NCBI RefSeq assembly: GCF_002127545.1
Contig: NZ_MUBK01000001.1
Location: 1-64,000, forward strand
Length of the DNA: 64,000 nucleotides
Origin: Xenorhabdus beddingii
GTDB lineage: Bacteria; Pseudomonadota; Gammaproteobacteria; Enterobacterales; Enterobacteriaceae
Direction of reading: 5' to 3'
In this document: piece after piece, positions 29,741 to 39,735 of the stretch
How positions within the stretch are numbered: the stretch's first letter is position 1
How the letters are laid out: every line of letters starts with the position of its first letter
Notes under the pieces: model-generated
What the model saw: the letters and a program-made list of their open reading frames with translations, nothing else
Told to the model about the DNA's origin: nothing
Databases searched by the model: none
Program-made: the position numbers and the translations under genes

Positions 29741-29788
29741 GGCCACATATCCCCACAAAAAGAGTAAAAACGGAGAATCTTATTTTCA

Positions 29789-30694
29789 ATGAAACGTCCT
29801 GATTACCGATCCCTACAAGCATTAGATGCAGTGATCCGAGAACGTGGTTTCGAACGGGCGGCACAAAAACTTTGTATCACCCAATCTGCGGTATCCCAGC
29901 GAATCAAACAATTAGAAAATATGTTTGGTCAACCATTATTGGTGCGTACCGTTCCTCCCCGTCCCACGGAACAAGGGCAAAAGCTACTCGCGCTATTACA
30001 TCAGGTAGAATTGCTGGAAGCGCAATGGCTCGGTGACGAGAACGGTAATGATATCCCGTTGTTGCTTTCCCTTGCGGTGAATGCAGATAGCCTGGCAACC
30101 TGGCTTTTACCGGCACTTCATCCCGTTTTGTCCGATTTACCCATTCGGCTAAATATTCAAGTGGAAGATGAAACCCGAACTCAAGAACGTTTACGACGTG
30201 GTGAAGTTGTCGGGGCAATCAGTATTCAACCTCAGCCCCTGCCAAGCTGTCTTGTTGATAAGTTAGGTGCGCTCGATTATCTGTTTGTGGCTTCTCCCGG
30301 GTTTGCAGAACGTTTCTTCCCACATGGCGTCACCCGTCCGGCATTGCTGAAAGCACCGGCTGTTGCATTTGATCATCTGGATGATATGCATCAGGCATTC
30401 TTGCAGCAGAACTTTGATTTACCTCCGGGGAGTGTCCCCTGCCATATCGTGAATTCTTCTGAAGCGTTTGTCCAATTGGCCAAACAGGGTTCGACGTGCT
30501 GCATGATCCCGCATTTACAAATCAACAAAGAGTTGCGTGCAGGTGAGTTAGTGGATTTAACCCCAGGGCTGTATCAACGCCGTATGCTGTATTGGCATCG
30601 CTTTGCCCCGGAAAGCGGAGCGATGAGGAAAGTTACTGACGCCCTGCTGGCACTAGGACGTCAGATGTTACGTCAGGAAGATGAAATTAATTAA
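29789..30694 (+). CDS. argP: LysR-type regulator ArgP (IciA)
   Basis: A 301-residue transcription factor controlling argO (arginine export) and other genes in response to arginine and lysine. The helix-turn-helix is [24 protein letters not shown] and the C-terminal effector domain follows. The target gene argO lies 800 nt downstream, as in E. coli. Its stop codon overlaps that of the convergent yggE. The promoter region is largely made of an 18-nt tandem array. Confidence 0.96.
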   Translation: MKRPDYRSLQALDAVIRERGFERAAQKLCITQSAVSQRIKQLENMFGQPLLVRTVPPRPTEQGQKLLALLHQVELLEAQWLGDENGNDIPLLLSLAVNADSLATWLLPALHPVLSDLPIRLNIQVEDETRTQERLRRGEVVGAISIQPQPLPSCLVDKLGALDYLFVASPGFAERFFPHGVTRPALLKAPAVAFDHLDDMHQAFLQQNFDLPPGSVPCHIVNSSEAFVQLAKQGSTCCMIPHLQINKELRAGELVDLTPGLYQRRMLYWHRFAPESGAMRKVTDALLALGRQMLRQEDEIN

Positions 30695-31425
30695 CGCTGT
30701 AATTCGAAAACCGCATCAACGTGATCTGAAAATTCAATGTTCTGTGGTTCATAAGTTTCACTGGCGGATTCTGAGGCTGACGCGGCCATCAGAGCTGTCT
30801 GGTATTTCAGGCGGCTCATTGGCGCGGGCACGGCTTCAGGGGCTTGGTAATTGATGCTATAGACAGGGCCTAACTTACTATTGAACCCTTTTGCCAGCGC
30901 AGTCGCTTGCTGAATTGCATTTTCAATCGCTTTTTGTCTGGCTTCATCGCGATAACGCTGTGGGTTCTCAACGCTGAACTGCACTGAATTAATTTCATTC
31001 AACCCTGCTTTTAGCGCTCCATCCAATAAAGCATTCAGTTGATCCAATTTGTGAACTTTCACTTCAACCGAACGCGAAGCTCTGTAACCGGTGATGGTTG
31101 ATTTACCCGTCTTCTGCTCATATTGATATTCTGGCTGTGTACGCAAATTAGCCGCATCAATATCTTTCTTTTCAATGCTATTGTTTTTCAGAAAATCAAA
31201 ATATTTCGCGACCCGCTCATCCACTTTTTTCTTTGCATCTGCCGCGTTCTTTTGCGTTTCACTGACATGGATTATTAACGTAGCCATATCGGGTGTGGCT
31301 TTAATTACCGCGTTACCAGAGGTAGAAATATGCGGGACAGATGGCAATTCAGCAGCGGAAGCTGTCATGGCAGAGAGGCTTCCCAGAGCCATCATCGCGG
31401 CCAGTACCAGTGATTTATGTTTCAC
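30691..31425 (-). CDS. yggE: SIMPL-domain oxidative-stress protein YggE
   Basis: A 244-residue envelope protein with an N-terminal signal peptide ([21 protein letters not shown], cleaved near AELP) and a SIMPL domain: [44 protein letters not shown] and [18 protein letters not shown]. coli YggE lowers reactive oxygen stress. Gene order argP-yggE-argO is conserved. Confidence 0.93.
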   Translation of the reverse strand: MKHKSLVLAAMMALGSLSAMTASAAELPSVPHISTSGNAVIKATPDMATLIIHVSETQKNAADAKKKVDERVAKYFDFLKNNSIEKKDIDAANLRTQPEYQYEQKTGKSTITGYRASRSVEVKVHKLDQLNALLDGALKAGLNEINSVQFSVENPQRYRDEARQKAIENAIQQATALAKGFNSKLGPVYSINYQAPEAVPAPMSRLKYQTALMAASASESASETYEPQNIEFSDHVDAVFELQR

Positions 31426-31491
31426 AAAACCTCCTTCAAATACAGCAAATCGACATGAGTAAGGTGCTTTTCAGAAACATTAGCACACTAT

Positions 31492-32133
31492 TTATGAAGA
31501 AGTATTAAAATCAGTAAAAATCTGTAATCCTTGCTTCATTAAACCCCAAGCGATGTACCACATCACACAACCCACAAAAACATTGATAATACGTTGTGAT
31601 CGGGGCTGATTAAGGACCGGTGAGAACCATGCAGCCAAAAATGACAATGCAAAAAACCAACTGATTGATGCCATCACGGCTCCGAGGGTAAACCACGGCC
31701 TAAGCTCACTGGATAACTGCCCGCCTATGCTTCCCAACACGACAAAGGTATCCAGATAAACATGGGGATTCAGCCAGGTTACTGCAAAGAGAGCCATAAT
31801 GACTCGCCAACGGCTTTGGACAATATTGTCAGCACAGGAAAGTTCGACTTCTGCCGATAGCGCGGTCCGAAAAGCGCCCCAACCGTACCATAGTAAAAAG
31901 ACAACACCTCCCCATGTCACGGCTTGCAACAAAAATGTCGATTGCCCAAGTAAAGCACTGCCACCAAATATTCCCGCCATAATGAGAACCGCATCACTCA
32001 TGGCACATAACGTTGCACTCATTAAATGAAACTGCTTTCTGCTCCCCTGCTGCATCACAAACACATTTTGTGGCCCAAGGGGAAGGATCAGCGCAGCACT
32101 GAGAAAGAAGCCCTGTATCAATGTTGAAAACAT
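31492..32133 (-). CDS. argO: L-arginine exporter ArgO
   Basis: A 213-residue LysE-family inner-membrane exporter with about six hydrophobic helices. The family signature is [18 protein letters not shown] at the N-terminus, and [19 protein letters not shown] holds the conserved Asn-Pro. It removes arginine and canavanine under ArgP control. It is separated from yggE by 66 nt on the same strand. Confidence 0.95.
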   Translation of the reverse strand: MFSTLIQGFFLSAALILPLGPQNVFVMQQGSRKQFHLMSATLCAMSDAVLIMAGIFGGSALLGQSTFLLQAVTWGGVVFLLWYGWGAFRTALSAEVELSCADNIVQSRWRVIMALFAVTWLNPHVYLDTFVVLGSIGGQLSSELRPWFTLGAVMASISWFFALSFLAAWFSPVLNQPRSQRIINVFVGCVMWYIAWGLMKQGLQIFTDFNTSS

Positions 32134-32317
32134 GCAAAAATTCCTGATAGTGATTCAGTGGGTTACGGTATCAATGCATATTAGGCAATAGGGTATATTA
32201 GTGAAAATGAATAATTCTTATTCATCATTAGGGAAATTAATGGGCAATAGGGAGCGTCATCGGAGTGGCCGTTGAATTTGGTGTGAGCAAAGAAATGCTC
32301 ACACCCGGATCTTTTCA

Positions 32318-33190
32318 TTATTCGTCGGTTTTTGTCTGGAGAGCAGCTTGCTGCTGATGCAGATAAATATCCATCTGTGGGAATGGAATACCGATATTGT
32401 GTTTATCCAAAGTGCGCTTAAAGTTTTCCATCAAATCCCAGTACACACTCCAGGCATCACCATTGGTCGTCCATACACGCACAATAAAATTCAGCGATGA
32501 GGGAGCCATTTCATGCAGGCGTATAGTGACGCCTTTTTCATGTTGAATGCGTTGATCCGCTTGAATCACATCACCCAACACTTTTTTCACTTCATCAATA
32601 TCCGCATTGTACGCCACCCCAACCACAATTTGAGTACGGCGGTTAGGTTCACGACTGGTATTGATAATGTTGTCCGCGATAATTTTACCATTGGGGATCA
32701 CAACAATACGATCATCGGCCGTGCGCAATGTTGTAGAGAAAATCTGCACTTGTACAACAGTTCCTTCCACGGCACCGATAATGACATATTCACCGGTACG
32801 AAGTGGACGGAACAGCACCAGCAGAACCCCGGCGGCAAAATTAGACAGCGAGCCTTGCAAGGCCAGACCTACCGCTAAACCCGCAGCACCGATGACTGCA
32901 ATCACAGATGCAGTCTGAATGCCCAGTTTTCCAAGCACGGCAATAATTGTAAACGCAATGACCGCATAACGAACAATCGCGGATAAAAAGTCAGAGATAG
33001 TCGTATCAATACCACGCAATGACATAATCCGCTTAACAGCTTTACTGACCATCTTGGCGATAAATAAGCCAACGATAAGGATCAGGATGGCAGATACCAT
33101 ATTCACCGCATACTGAATCAATAGATCCTGATTGCTGGCAAACCAGCCTGCTGCTTTATCAATCTCATTTGACAGATTGATCTCTTCCAT
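32318..33190 (-). CDS. mscS: Small-conductance mechanosensitive channel MscS
   Basis: A 290-residue channel that opens on hypo-osmotic shock. Three transmembrane helices lead into the pore helix ([28 protein letters not shown]), followed by the beta domain ([34 protein letters not shown]) and a C-terminal vestibule. Length matches E. coli (286). In E. coli fbaA follows at this locus; here the pyrrolobenzodiazepine cluster begins upstream of mscS, so synteny breaks. Confidence 0.96.
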   Translation of the reverse strand: MEEINLSNEIDKAAGWFASNQDLLIQYAVNMVSAILILIVGLFIAKMVSKAVKRIMSLRGIDTTISDFLSAIVRYAVIAFTIIAVLGKLGIQTASVIAVIGAAGLAVGLALQGSLSNFAAGVLLVLFRPLRTGEYVIIGAVEGTVVQVQIFSTTLRTADDRIVVIPNGKIIADNIINTSREPNRRTQIVVGVAYNADIDEVKKVLGDVIQADQRIQHEKGVTIRLHEMAPSSLNFIVRVWTTNGDAWSVYWDLMENFKRTLDKHNIGIPFPQMDIYLHQQQAALQTKTDE

Positions 33191-33202
33191 ACAAAGTCCA
33201 CC

Positions 33203-33276
33203 ATGATTGTTGGAACCTATCTTCCCTGGGTGCCGTTATTGGCTATATAAACCCCATCGGAACAACATAGGTTCCT
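33203..33276 (-). repeat. Palindromic intergenic element, copy A (mscS leader)
   Basis: The element opens with TGATTGTTGGAACCTATCTT and closes with ACATAGGTTCC; the inner arms GGAACCTAT and ATAGGTTCC are a perfect inverted pair. The opening shares about 21 of 22 bases with the element upstream of aceE (59899-59967). It sits 12-85 nt before the mscS start. Confidence 0.65.
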
Positions 33277-33364
33277 GTTCAAAAAAACACTCTTACAGTA
33301 CACAGGAGTGATGGAAGATCAAGTATGGCAAAAAAATATCATTGGCAGAATACTCATTTTTTTA

Positions 33365-35632
33365 TCAACTCAAATAGGTAGAATAACGTAAATGTTCAGC
33401 CGTCAATGAGTTACCTTTTTCAATCATCGCTTGTGGCGTTCCGCTGAACATAATTCGTCCCCCGTCAGTCCCAGCGCCTTCCCCCAGGTCAATAATCCAG
33501 TCCGATTCTGCGATCATCTCGATATTGTGCTCAATGACGATCACGGAGTTTCCTTGCTCAACCAAGCGGCGAAACAGAACAATAAGCACAGCGACATCTG
33601 AAGGATGAAGCCCCGTTGTGGGTTCATCAAAGATATACACATTCCCTTTATTGCTAAGGTACGATGCCAGTTTCAGTCTTTGGCATTCTCCTCCTGATAA
33701 ATGATCAAGAGACTCACCCAGGCGCATATACCCCAACCCGACATCCCGGAGATGAACTAACGTTGGGGAAATATCGTTATCCCCGTTAAAAAACGCAACA
33801 GCCTGTTCAATACTCATATTCATCAGGTCAACAATGGTTTTGCCTTTGTATTTGTAACATAAGGCTGTTTTATTATATTTTTGACCCCGGCAGGCTTCGC
33901 AAGGCAACGTAACCGAATCCATAAAAGCTAAATCAGTTTCAATCACCCCTAAGCCGTGACACTCTGAGCATCCTCCTTTGGAATTTGAGGAAAACCAAGA
34001 TCTATCGACTTTATTGGCGTGGGCAAACCGTTCCCGGATAGCGTCAAAAATGCCACTCCATGATGCAATATGGGAACGTTTTGAGCGTTGGATCGGTTTC
34101 TGATCGATAACAACGGCATTTTTACACTTAGGAACAACTTCTCCTATAATCAGGGAGCTTTTTCCTGAACCGGCGACACCGCTCACAGCAAGCATTATTC
34201 CCATCGGGATATCGATAGAAATATTCTGGAGGTTATGCAGGCTCGCGTTTTTGATGTGTATATAGTCGACAGCCGCTTTGGGATTTCGATTGAATTTGGT
34301 CTTTTGGAACAGGTGCTTCCCTGTTAATGTACCCGAAGTACGTAAACCATCAATGTCGCCTTGATAAGTAATTTCTCCCCCTTTATCTCCTGCGCCCGGT
34401 CCTAAATCAATCACATGATCTGCGATTTTAATCATATCGGGATCATGCTCAACCATTAATATGGTGTTGCCTTTGTCACATAATTGCTGAATCATGGTGT
34501 TGAGTTTTTTAACATCGGCAGGATGCAAACCCGTACTAGGTTCATCAATAATATAAGTCATTCCAGTCAGACTACTGCCTAAATGACGCACCATTTTTAA
34601 CCGTTGAGATTCTCCTCCAGACAACGTTGTTGTTGAGCGATTAAGATTTAAATAGCCCAAACCAACAGAGCACATGGCTGTTAAGCGTTCCGTCAAAGCA
34701 TCCGTCAGCGTGTGCACCACCCGTTCATCCAAACTCCTTATAAATTGCGTCAGCTCGATAATTGGCATATCTACGCAATCACCGATACTTTTACCTTGAA
34801 TCAAACACGACAGGATCTGTTTATTAAGCCGTTGTCCGAGGCAAACAGGACACTGTTTCATTGAAACCATTCGCTTAAATTCTTCATTTTTGTGTTCTTT
34901 GTTGTCCTTAACAAGGTAGCTTCGGATAAATCGGGTAATAATGCCTTCAAATCGGGCAGATTTAGGCCAGTCCGGGGAAGGGGTGTTAGGGGCTACATTT
35001 TCTGCATAGAGTAAAAGCTGACGTTCCTCCGGTGTATAATCGACAATTTTCTTGTCATTATCAAATAACCCTGAGTGAACATATCGGCGCCATCGCCAAG
35101 TCCCCGGCGCGAATGTGCCGTATTCAATAGCGCCTTCATTCAGCGATTTGTTCTTATTAACCAGTTTTTCAACATCTATTGTATTCACAATTCCCAACCC
35201 TTCACATCGAGGGCACATACCTGATGGATGGTTAAAAGAAAACAGGTTGGAATACCCGACAAAGGGGTGACCTATTCTGGAAAATAAGAGTCGGAGCAGA
35301 GTATAGATGTCTGATGCAGTACCCACAGTAGAACGGACATTCTCACCAATGCGTTTTTGGTTAATGATAATGGCCGTTGTGAGATTATGTATCTCATCAA
35401 CATCGGGCTGACCATAATAAGGTAACCGATTCCGGATATAAGGCGGGAAAGTATCATTCAGTTGTCTCTGCGATTCTGCGGCAATGGTGTCAAATACAAG
35501 AGAACTTTTTCCTGACCCCGAAACCCCCGTAAATACAGTGATCACATTCTTGGGGATCCTCAGGCTAATACTTTTGAGATTATTTTGTCGGGCGTTACAA
35601 ATCTCAATAGAATTTTTTGCAAGATCTTTCAT
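33365..35632 (-). CDS. uvrX: UvrA-like excision-repair/drug-resistance ATPase (UvrX)
   Basis: A 755-residue twin ABC ATPase: Walker A GVSGSGKSS at 36-44 and GVAGSGKSS near 490, signature LSGGESQRLK near 337 and LSGGECQRLK near 647, Walker B IDEPSTGLHP and FDEPTTGLHP. Zinc-binding cysteines occur at CPRCEGLG, CPVC-LGQR, CSECHGLG and CEAC. E. coli UvrA has 940 residues; the roughly 115-residue UvrB-binding domain and the first zinc finger are missing between LLFSRIGHPF and LFSFNHPSG. That makes it class II (UvrA2/DrrC-like). In the Klebsiella cluster uvrX is assigned self-resistance to the DNA-alkylating product. It follows mfsX by 7 nt. Confidence 0.92.
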   Translation of the reverse strand: MKDLAKNSIEICNARQNNLKSISLRIPKNVITVFTGVSGSGKSSLVFDTIAAESQRQLNDTFPPYIRNRLPYYGQPDVDEIHNLTTAIIINQKRIGENVRSTVGTASDIYTLLRLLFSRIGHPFVGYSNLFSFNHPSGMCPRCEGLGIVNTIDVEKLVNKNKSLNEGAIEYGTFAPGTWRWRRYVHSGLFDNDKKIVDYTPEERQLLLYAENVAPNTPSPDWPKSARFEGIITRFIRSYLVKDNKEHKNEEFKRMVSMKQCPVCLGQRLNKQILSCLIQGKSIGDCVDMPIIELTQFIRSLDERVVHTLTDALTERLTAMCSVGLGYLNLNRSTTTLSGGESQRLKMVRHLGSSLTGMTYIIDEPSTGLHPADVKKLNTMIQQLCDKGNTILMVEHDPDMIKIADHVIDLGPGAGDKGGEITYQGDIDGLRTSGTLTGKHLFQKTKFNRNPKAAVDYIHIKNASLHNLQNISIDIPMGIMLAVSGVAGSGKSSLIIGEVVPKCKNAVVIDQKPIQRSKRSHIASWSGIFDAIRERFAHANKVDRSWFSSNSKGGCSECHGLGVIETDLAFMDSVTLPCEACRGQKYNKTALCYKYKGKTIVDLMNMSIEQAVAFFNGDNDISPTLVHLRDVGLGYMRLGESLDHLSGGECQRLKLASYLSNKGNVYIFDEPTTGLHPSDVAVLIVLFRRLVEQGNSVIVIEHNIEMIAESDWIIDLGEGAGTDGGRIMFSGTPQAMIEKGNSLTAEHLRYSTYLS

Positions 35633-35639
35633 ACAGCGA

Positions 35640-36845
35640 TTACCTTATGCGGATTAACATCAAAGAAAAAACACTGATAATTCCACACCCAATGATGACA
35701 ACAGAAACTGGAAACAGGGATATCGATTGCCCGAGACCCGTCAAAAATGCGGTCAAAGAAGCGGCACCAAACTGAAGCGCGCCAAGAGTGGCAGACCCGG
35801 CACCCCTGACATTAGGGACAGAGGTTAATGCCAGGCTGGCCGCATTACCAAACACCAATGCCATCGTGAACATGAGCATCGTGAAAATGACGATGGTTAG
35901 CGCCATTTGATAGGCGTCAAGATAACTGACAACCAACAACAGACAAGCCAGAATGAAAGTCGTCACCACCCCAAGAATCATCAATTTTTTAGCGCCGAAC
36001 CGTACAACCCATCGCGCACTCAATATACTACTCAACATCATAATTCCCGCGTTGATCGCGAATATTAAAGCAAAAGAGGTGGGTGTAAATTTGAACATTG
36101 TTTGATAGATAAAAGGTGATGATGAAATATAGGCAAACAGCGCTCCGAAAGTGGCTGAGAAGATCAACGTGTATCCCATGTAGAGTCTGTTTTTAAATAG
36201 GCTGAAAAACAGGGTGACGAAATTATTCTTCTTATCTTTCTTCTCTGGCTTATTGGGCAAACTTTCCGGAACATAAATAAAAGTTAAAATAGTGAGTATC
36301 AATGAGGTGATGCCCATCACGATAAAGACAACCGGCCACGGGAAATAGGCAACCGCTCCCCCGATTAAAGGCGCAATAATAGGTGCGACGCCTTGTATGG
36401 CCAGAATTAAATTAAAATAGTAAGCGGCCGTATTACCAACGCTAAGATCAGAGACAATAGCCCGCGTCAGAACAATACCCGCCGCGCCTCCCGCACCCTG
36501 AAAAAATCGGCTGACAACTAACAATTCAATATTGGGAGAAAGTGCACAAGCAACAGATGCAATGGTCAGTAAAACCATGCCGCCTAATAATAGATTCCTC
36601 CTGCCCACTTTATCCGACCAGGGGCCAATGATAAGTTGCCCAATCGCCAGCCCCGCCATAAATGAAGTGAGGCTTAATTGGACACCGGCTTGAGTGGTAT
36701 TGAGGGTCTGTGAAATGGAAGGAAACAGCGGCAGATACATATCGGTTGAAAGCGCGCCAATCGCGCTTAACATGCCCAACACAAGGACAAGTTTAAAACT
36801 CAAGTTGTTTTTTTTATCAGGTGAATCAACCTGATCTAAGTACAT
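35640..36845 (-). CDS. mfsX: Bcr/CflA-type MFS exporter (MfsX)
   Basis: A 401-residue, 12-helix inner-membrane drug/H+ antiporter. The Bcr/CflA marks are LSAIGALSTDMYLPLFPSI in helix 1 and GPWSDKVGRRNLLLGG in loop 2-3 (motif A). I prefer the ATG at 36845 (MYLDQVDSPDKK); a GTG at 36875 is possible. Probable role: export of the pyrrolobenzodiazepine. It is co-directional with uvrX and separated from adsX by about 236 nt, so export and resistance may have their own promoter. Confidence 0.92.
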   Translation of the reverse strand: MYLDQVDSPDKKNNLSFKLVLVLGMLSAIGALSTDMYLPLFPSISQTLNTTQAGVQLSLTSFMAGLAIGQLIIGPWSDKVGRRNLLLGGMVLLTIASVACALSPNIELLVVSRFFQGAGGAAGIVLTRAIVSDLSVGNTAAYYFNLILAIQGVAPIIAPLIGGAVAYFPWPVVFIVMGITSLILTILTFIYVPESLPNKPEKKDKKNNFVTLFFSLFKNRLYMGYTLIFSATFGALFAYISSSPFIYQTMFKFTPTSFALIFAINAGIMMLSSILSARWVVRFGAKKLMILGVVTTFILACLLLVVSYLDAYQMALTIVIFTMLMFTMALVFGNAASLALTSVPNVRGAGSATLGALQFGAASLTAFLTGLGQSISLFPVSVVIIGCGIISVFSLMLIRIR

Positions 36846-36904
36846 ATCATTACCTGTGTTTTGTATTTTATTCACTGGAGTTCATCTCTTAGGAAAGTGT
36901 TGTA

Positions 36905-37051
36905 ATGACTATAACACCACAGGAATATGATTTCCAAATGGAAATCATAAATCACAATATTCACTCTGAAGATAGTGGTTTTAAGCCACTTACCATTTAT
37001 TTGAATGCAAAAATGAAACTATATGCTTCATCACTCAAGTTGCCTCAATGA
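36905..37051 (+). CDS. Possible 48-residue ORF between mfsX and adsX
   Basis: An ATG at 36905 with AGGAAAG about 8 nt upstream opens 48 codons (MTITPQEYDFQMEIINHNIH...). It runs opposite to both neighbours in the gap where Klebsiella, as I recall, has hmoX nearby. No similarity recognised. It may be chance. Confidence 0.2.
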   Translation: MTITPQEYDFQMEIINHNIHSEDSGFKPLTIYLNAKMKLYASSLKLPQ

Positions 37052-37081
37052 CGGTGACGAACGTCTCATCAAAGCCAGAAG

Positions 37082-39043
37082 TCATAAGACTTGATCCGTA
37101 TGGACATTGCCTACCGCGTTGTTAATCATCCAGTGATAGATGGGAAATGCGTTGACCGTCAAGAACGACTCATTGTGAAATTGTATTGATGCAACGTTGC
37201 TGGTTTTCAATGCAATCACCTCATGCCCGTCTAATTGTTCAAGATAAACTAAACAATGATATTTCGGAGAAAACCAATGCGGTAGTTTGTGCATGGCTGC
37301 AAAACTGTTATAGAAACCGACTTGGTATGCCGTGTGTTCAATCGTAATTTTATACTGTGTTCCCTGACGTGTCTGAGAAAGACGTTTGATAGGCAATCCC
37401 AATTCAGCACAAATAAGCTGATGCCCCAAACAAGTCCCCATGAGCGGTAAATGGTGTTTTAGACGATTTGAGATTAAGGTGCGTCCCACCTCCATTTTTT
37501 CATGATATGCATCATTGGGATCACCCGGGCCGGGACCAATAAATAGGATATCTGCTTTGCCCGAATCCATTAATTGCGGTAAACAGGTGACAGAGGCAAA
37601 CCATGCGACAATGGTCACCTCATATCCAATACAACGAAGCTGATACGCAATCATTTCAGTAAATGTATCTTCCATATCAATCAGTGTGATGGTGGGAAGA
37701 GGAGAGGTCATCGGTGCAATTTCGTTAACCTTTCCCAGCCAGAAAGAAGATACTTTCTTATTACGTTGTTGTAATTTCTTGGTAATGTGGCGTATGGCAG
37801 GTTCTGATAACTGAATGTGAGCGGCCGGCTTATCTAACCCTCTTTTATCAAAGAAAAGTGATATCAGTCCACTCAGTTTAGCTTTCGTCTCTTCCGCTTC
37901 ATTTTCTGGGTTAGAATCACGAACAATGGTTGCCCCTGCCGTTAATCGAAAATGTCCCTCTTTGGTAATATCAGCAGTCCGAATTAAAATAGAGGAGTCC
38001 AGAAAACGCTGATGATTCCTGATGCCGACGACACCAACGATACCACTGTAATAACCCCGGCCACGAGGCTCGCGCCGTTTAATGACATGAGATGCATTTT
38101 CTACCGGACTCCCCGTTACGGTCGGTGCAAAGAGGGATTCTTTCAGGATAAATGGGATGGGTTGTAACGTTGAACCTTCAATAAAATACTCGGTGTGTGC
38201 GAGCCGCGACATCATTTTTAACTGCGGGCCAGTGACTCTGATATGACCATCACAAATCCGGCTCATCATTTTCAGCTCTTCATCAACCACCATAAAGAGT
38301 TCATTTTGTTCCTTTTTGTCGTTCACAAAGTGATACAGGGCAGACTCTACGTTTTTTTCCGGATATTTTAACGTACCGCTGATTGGATTCATGGCTACAC
38401 GTTCACCATCGACCAATATATGTTGTTCCGGACTACTACCGATAAAATAGCGATTGCCTGTGTAAACAACCCATGTCCAATACGAACCCAGCTCATTTGT
38501 TATTAGCCTATTAAATAATGATAATGCGTGGTGTAATGAGAAATCGACAATATCGCCTTCCAGACTTCTCGACATCACAAAGTTACACCCTTCTCCGGCA
38601 CTGATTTCAGTGTTAATCACATCATTAACAATCTGAATATAAGCGTCATCCGTGAGGTCGAAATGGATATTGTCGGCTTTTATCGGTGTATCGCTTTCAA
38701 TAAATCCCCAATCATTCACGCTATGCTGGGTTTGTTTTTCAACATGCATGACAATGACCGGCTCATTATCGTCATGACAAGCAAATCCTTTTTCCGCAAT
38801 TTGATTGAATGGCAAAATCACTAATTGAGACAACGTCAAATCACCGGCAAGTGCCAGATCAGAATTTGAGGGTTCTAATGAAAGTGTTGATAAGGAACGT
38901 GCGTATGTTATTTCTCCCTCAAGGTATAAAAAAGAATCTTTAGTATCAGATAATGGCCGATAAATACAGGCAAAAGGCTTGCTTGAGTTTATTAAGTGAC
39001 TAAAGAGATTTTTGGCCGGCGCTAATGTTGATGACGACATCAT
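37082..39043 (-). CDS. adsX: PhzE-like 2-amino-2-desoxyisochorismate synthase (AdsX)
   Basis: A 653-residue fusion. Residues 1-430 are an anthranilate-synthase-I-type chorismate-binding domain (NPISGTLKYPEKN, PVENASHVIKRREPRGRGYYSG). After a linker, residues 455-640 are a class I glutamine amidotransferase with FIGPGPGDPND and the nucleophilic Cys in GTCLGHQLICAE. PhzE enzymes make ADIC from chorismate and glutamine without eliminating pyruvate. Its start overlaps the icmX stop by 4 nt (ATGA), so the two are translationally coupled. Unlike TrpE-TrpG, the context with a PhzD-like gene fixes the product as ADIC. Confidence 0.92.
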   Translation of the reverse strand: MMSSSTLAPAKNLFSHLINSSKPFACIYRPLSDTKDSFLYLEGEITYARSLSTLSLEPSNSDLALAGDLTLSQLVILPFNQIAEKGFACHDDNEPVIVMHVEKQTQHSVNDWGFIESDTPIKADNIHFDLTDDAYIQIVNDVINTEISAGEGCNFVMSRSLEGDIVDFSLHHALSLFNRLITNELGSYWTWVVYTGNRYFIGSSPEQHILVDGERVAMNPISGTLKYPEKNVESALYHFVNDKKEQNELFMVVDEELKMMSRICDGHIRVTGPQLKMMSRLAHTEYFIEGSTLQPIPFILKESLFAPTVTGSPVENASHVIKRREPRGRGYYSGIVGVVGIRNHQRFLDSSILIRTADITKEGHFRLTAGATIVRDSNPENEAEETKAKLSGLISLFFDKRGLDKPAAHIQLSEPAIRHITKKLQQRNKKVSSFWLGKVNEIAPMTSPLPTITLIDMEDTFTEMIAYQLRCIGYEVTIVAWFASVTCLPQLMDSGKADILFIGPGPGDPNDAYHEKMEVGRTLISNRLKHHLPLMGTCLGHQLICAELGLPIKRLSQTRQGTQYKITIEHTAYQVGFYNSFAAMHKLPHWFSPKYHCLVYLEQLDGHEVIALKTSNVASIQFHNESFLTVNAFPIYHWMINNAVGNVHTDQVL

Positions 39044-39714
39044 ACCGTCCTTGTTTCAGTAGCAAATTGGGGGCCAATGGAAGTTGGCAGCAGATGGGAG
39101 ATCATTTGCTCTGTCGGCACCACCATGGCACAGATTTCCGCAGCGAAACTTAATGCTAAATGGTGTTTGTCTTGCGAAAAATCTGCAACGGCATCTGATA
39201 TAAAAAATGTTTCTATATCATGTGAATAAGCCTCAATCGCCGTGGTCAGACACCCTATGTGGGCATATACGCCGCAAATAATCAGTTGATCACGATGTAA
39301 ACGTCTTAAACTTTGAAGTAAGTGAGACTGAAAGAATGCGCTGTAACGCCACTTAGTGAGTACGGTTTCACCTTCAATCGGTGTCAGGGGAGCCACTATT
39401 TGACGGTGTTCATCCGTTGCTTTCATCCCCTCTCCCCAGATACTGCTTAATAATCCGCGTTGCTCAGGCGTCATGCTACCGGGCTGGGCGGTATAAAACA
39501 CGGGGATATCCTGTTCCCTTGCAGTGTTTAGTAGTCTATTGATGTTCCGGATCACAGAGTGTATCGGGTCTTTATCGGCTTCAAAAAAGTCAACAAAGTA
39601 ATTTTGCATATCATGGATCAATAAAGCTGCTCGATTGCGATTGGGCACCCAACCTACCACTGATTGAGGTAAATTTTCTCGCTGTGGTAATGGGTACGGC
39701 AATATTCTGTCCAT
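39040..39714 (-). CDS. icmX: PhzD-like isochorismatase (IcmX)
   Basis: A 224-residue cysteine-hydrolase-fold enzyme that should hydrolyse the vinyl ether of ADIC to trans-2,3-dihydro-3-hydroxyanthranilate plus pyruvate. PhzD/EntB marks: AALLIHDMQNYF with the catalytic Asp, YTAQPGSMTPEQRGLL, LTKWRYSAFF with the catalytic Lys, and GVYAHIGCLTTAIEAYS. I start at ATG 39714 with GGGAGG upstream. There is no carrier domain at the C-terminus, as in PhzD and unlike EntB. Confidence 0.94.
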   Translation of the reverse strand: MDRILPYPLPQRENLPQSVVGWVPNRNRAALLIHDMQNYFVDFFEADKDPIHSVIRNINRLLNTAREQDIPVFYTAQPGSMTPEQRGLLSSIWGEGMKATDEHRQIVAPLTPIEGETVLTKWRYSAFFQSHLLQSLRRLHRDQLIICGVYAHIGCLTTAIEAYSHDIETFFISDAVADFSQDKHHLALSFAAEICAMVVPTEQMISHLLPTSIGPQFATETRTV

Positions 39715-39735
39715 TTCGTCCTCCCTCAATGGTGA

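Noticed and set aside
29535..29864. Open frames with STICLSG and LKQIVP peptide repeats between rpiA and argP
   Set aside because: They are translations of the 18-nt tandem array, run into argP or lack a ribosome binding site, and match no protein.
32281..32304. GTGTGAGCA/TGCTCACAC hairpin after mscS as a strong terminator
   Set aside because: The stem is perfect, but no T-run follows on the mscS strand, so I did not list it as a terminator.
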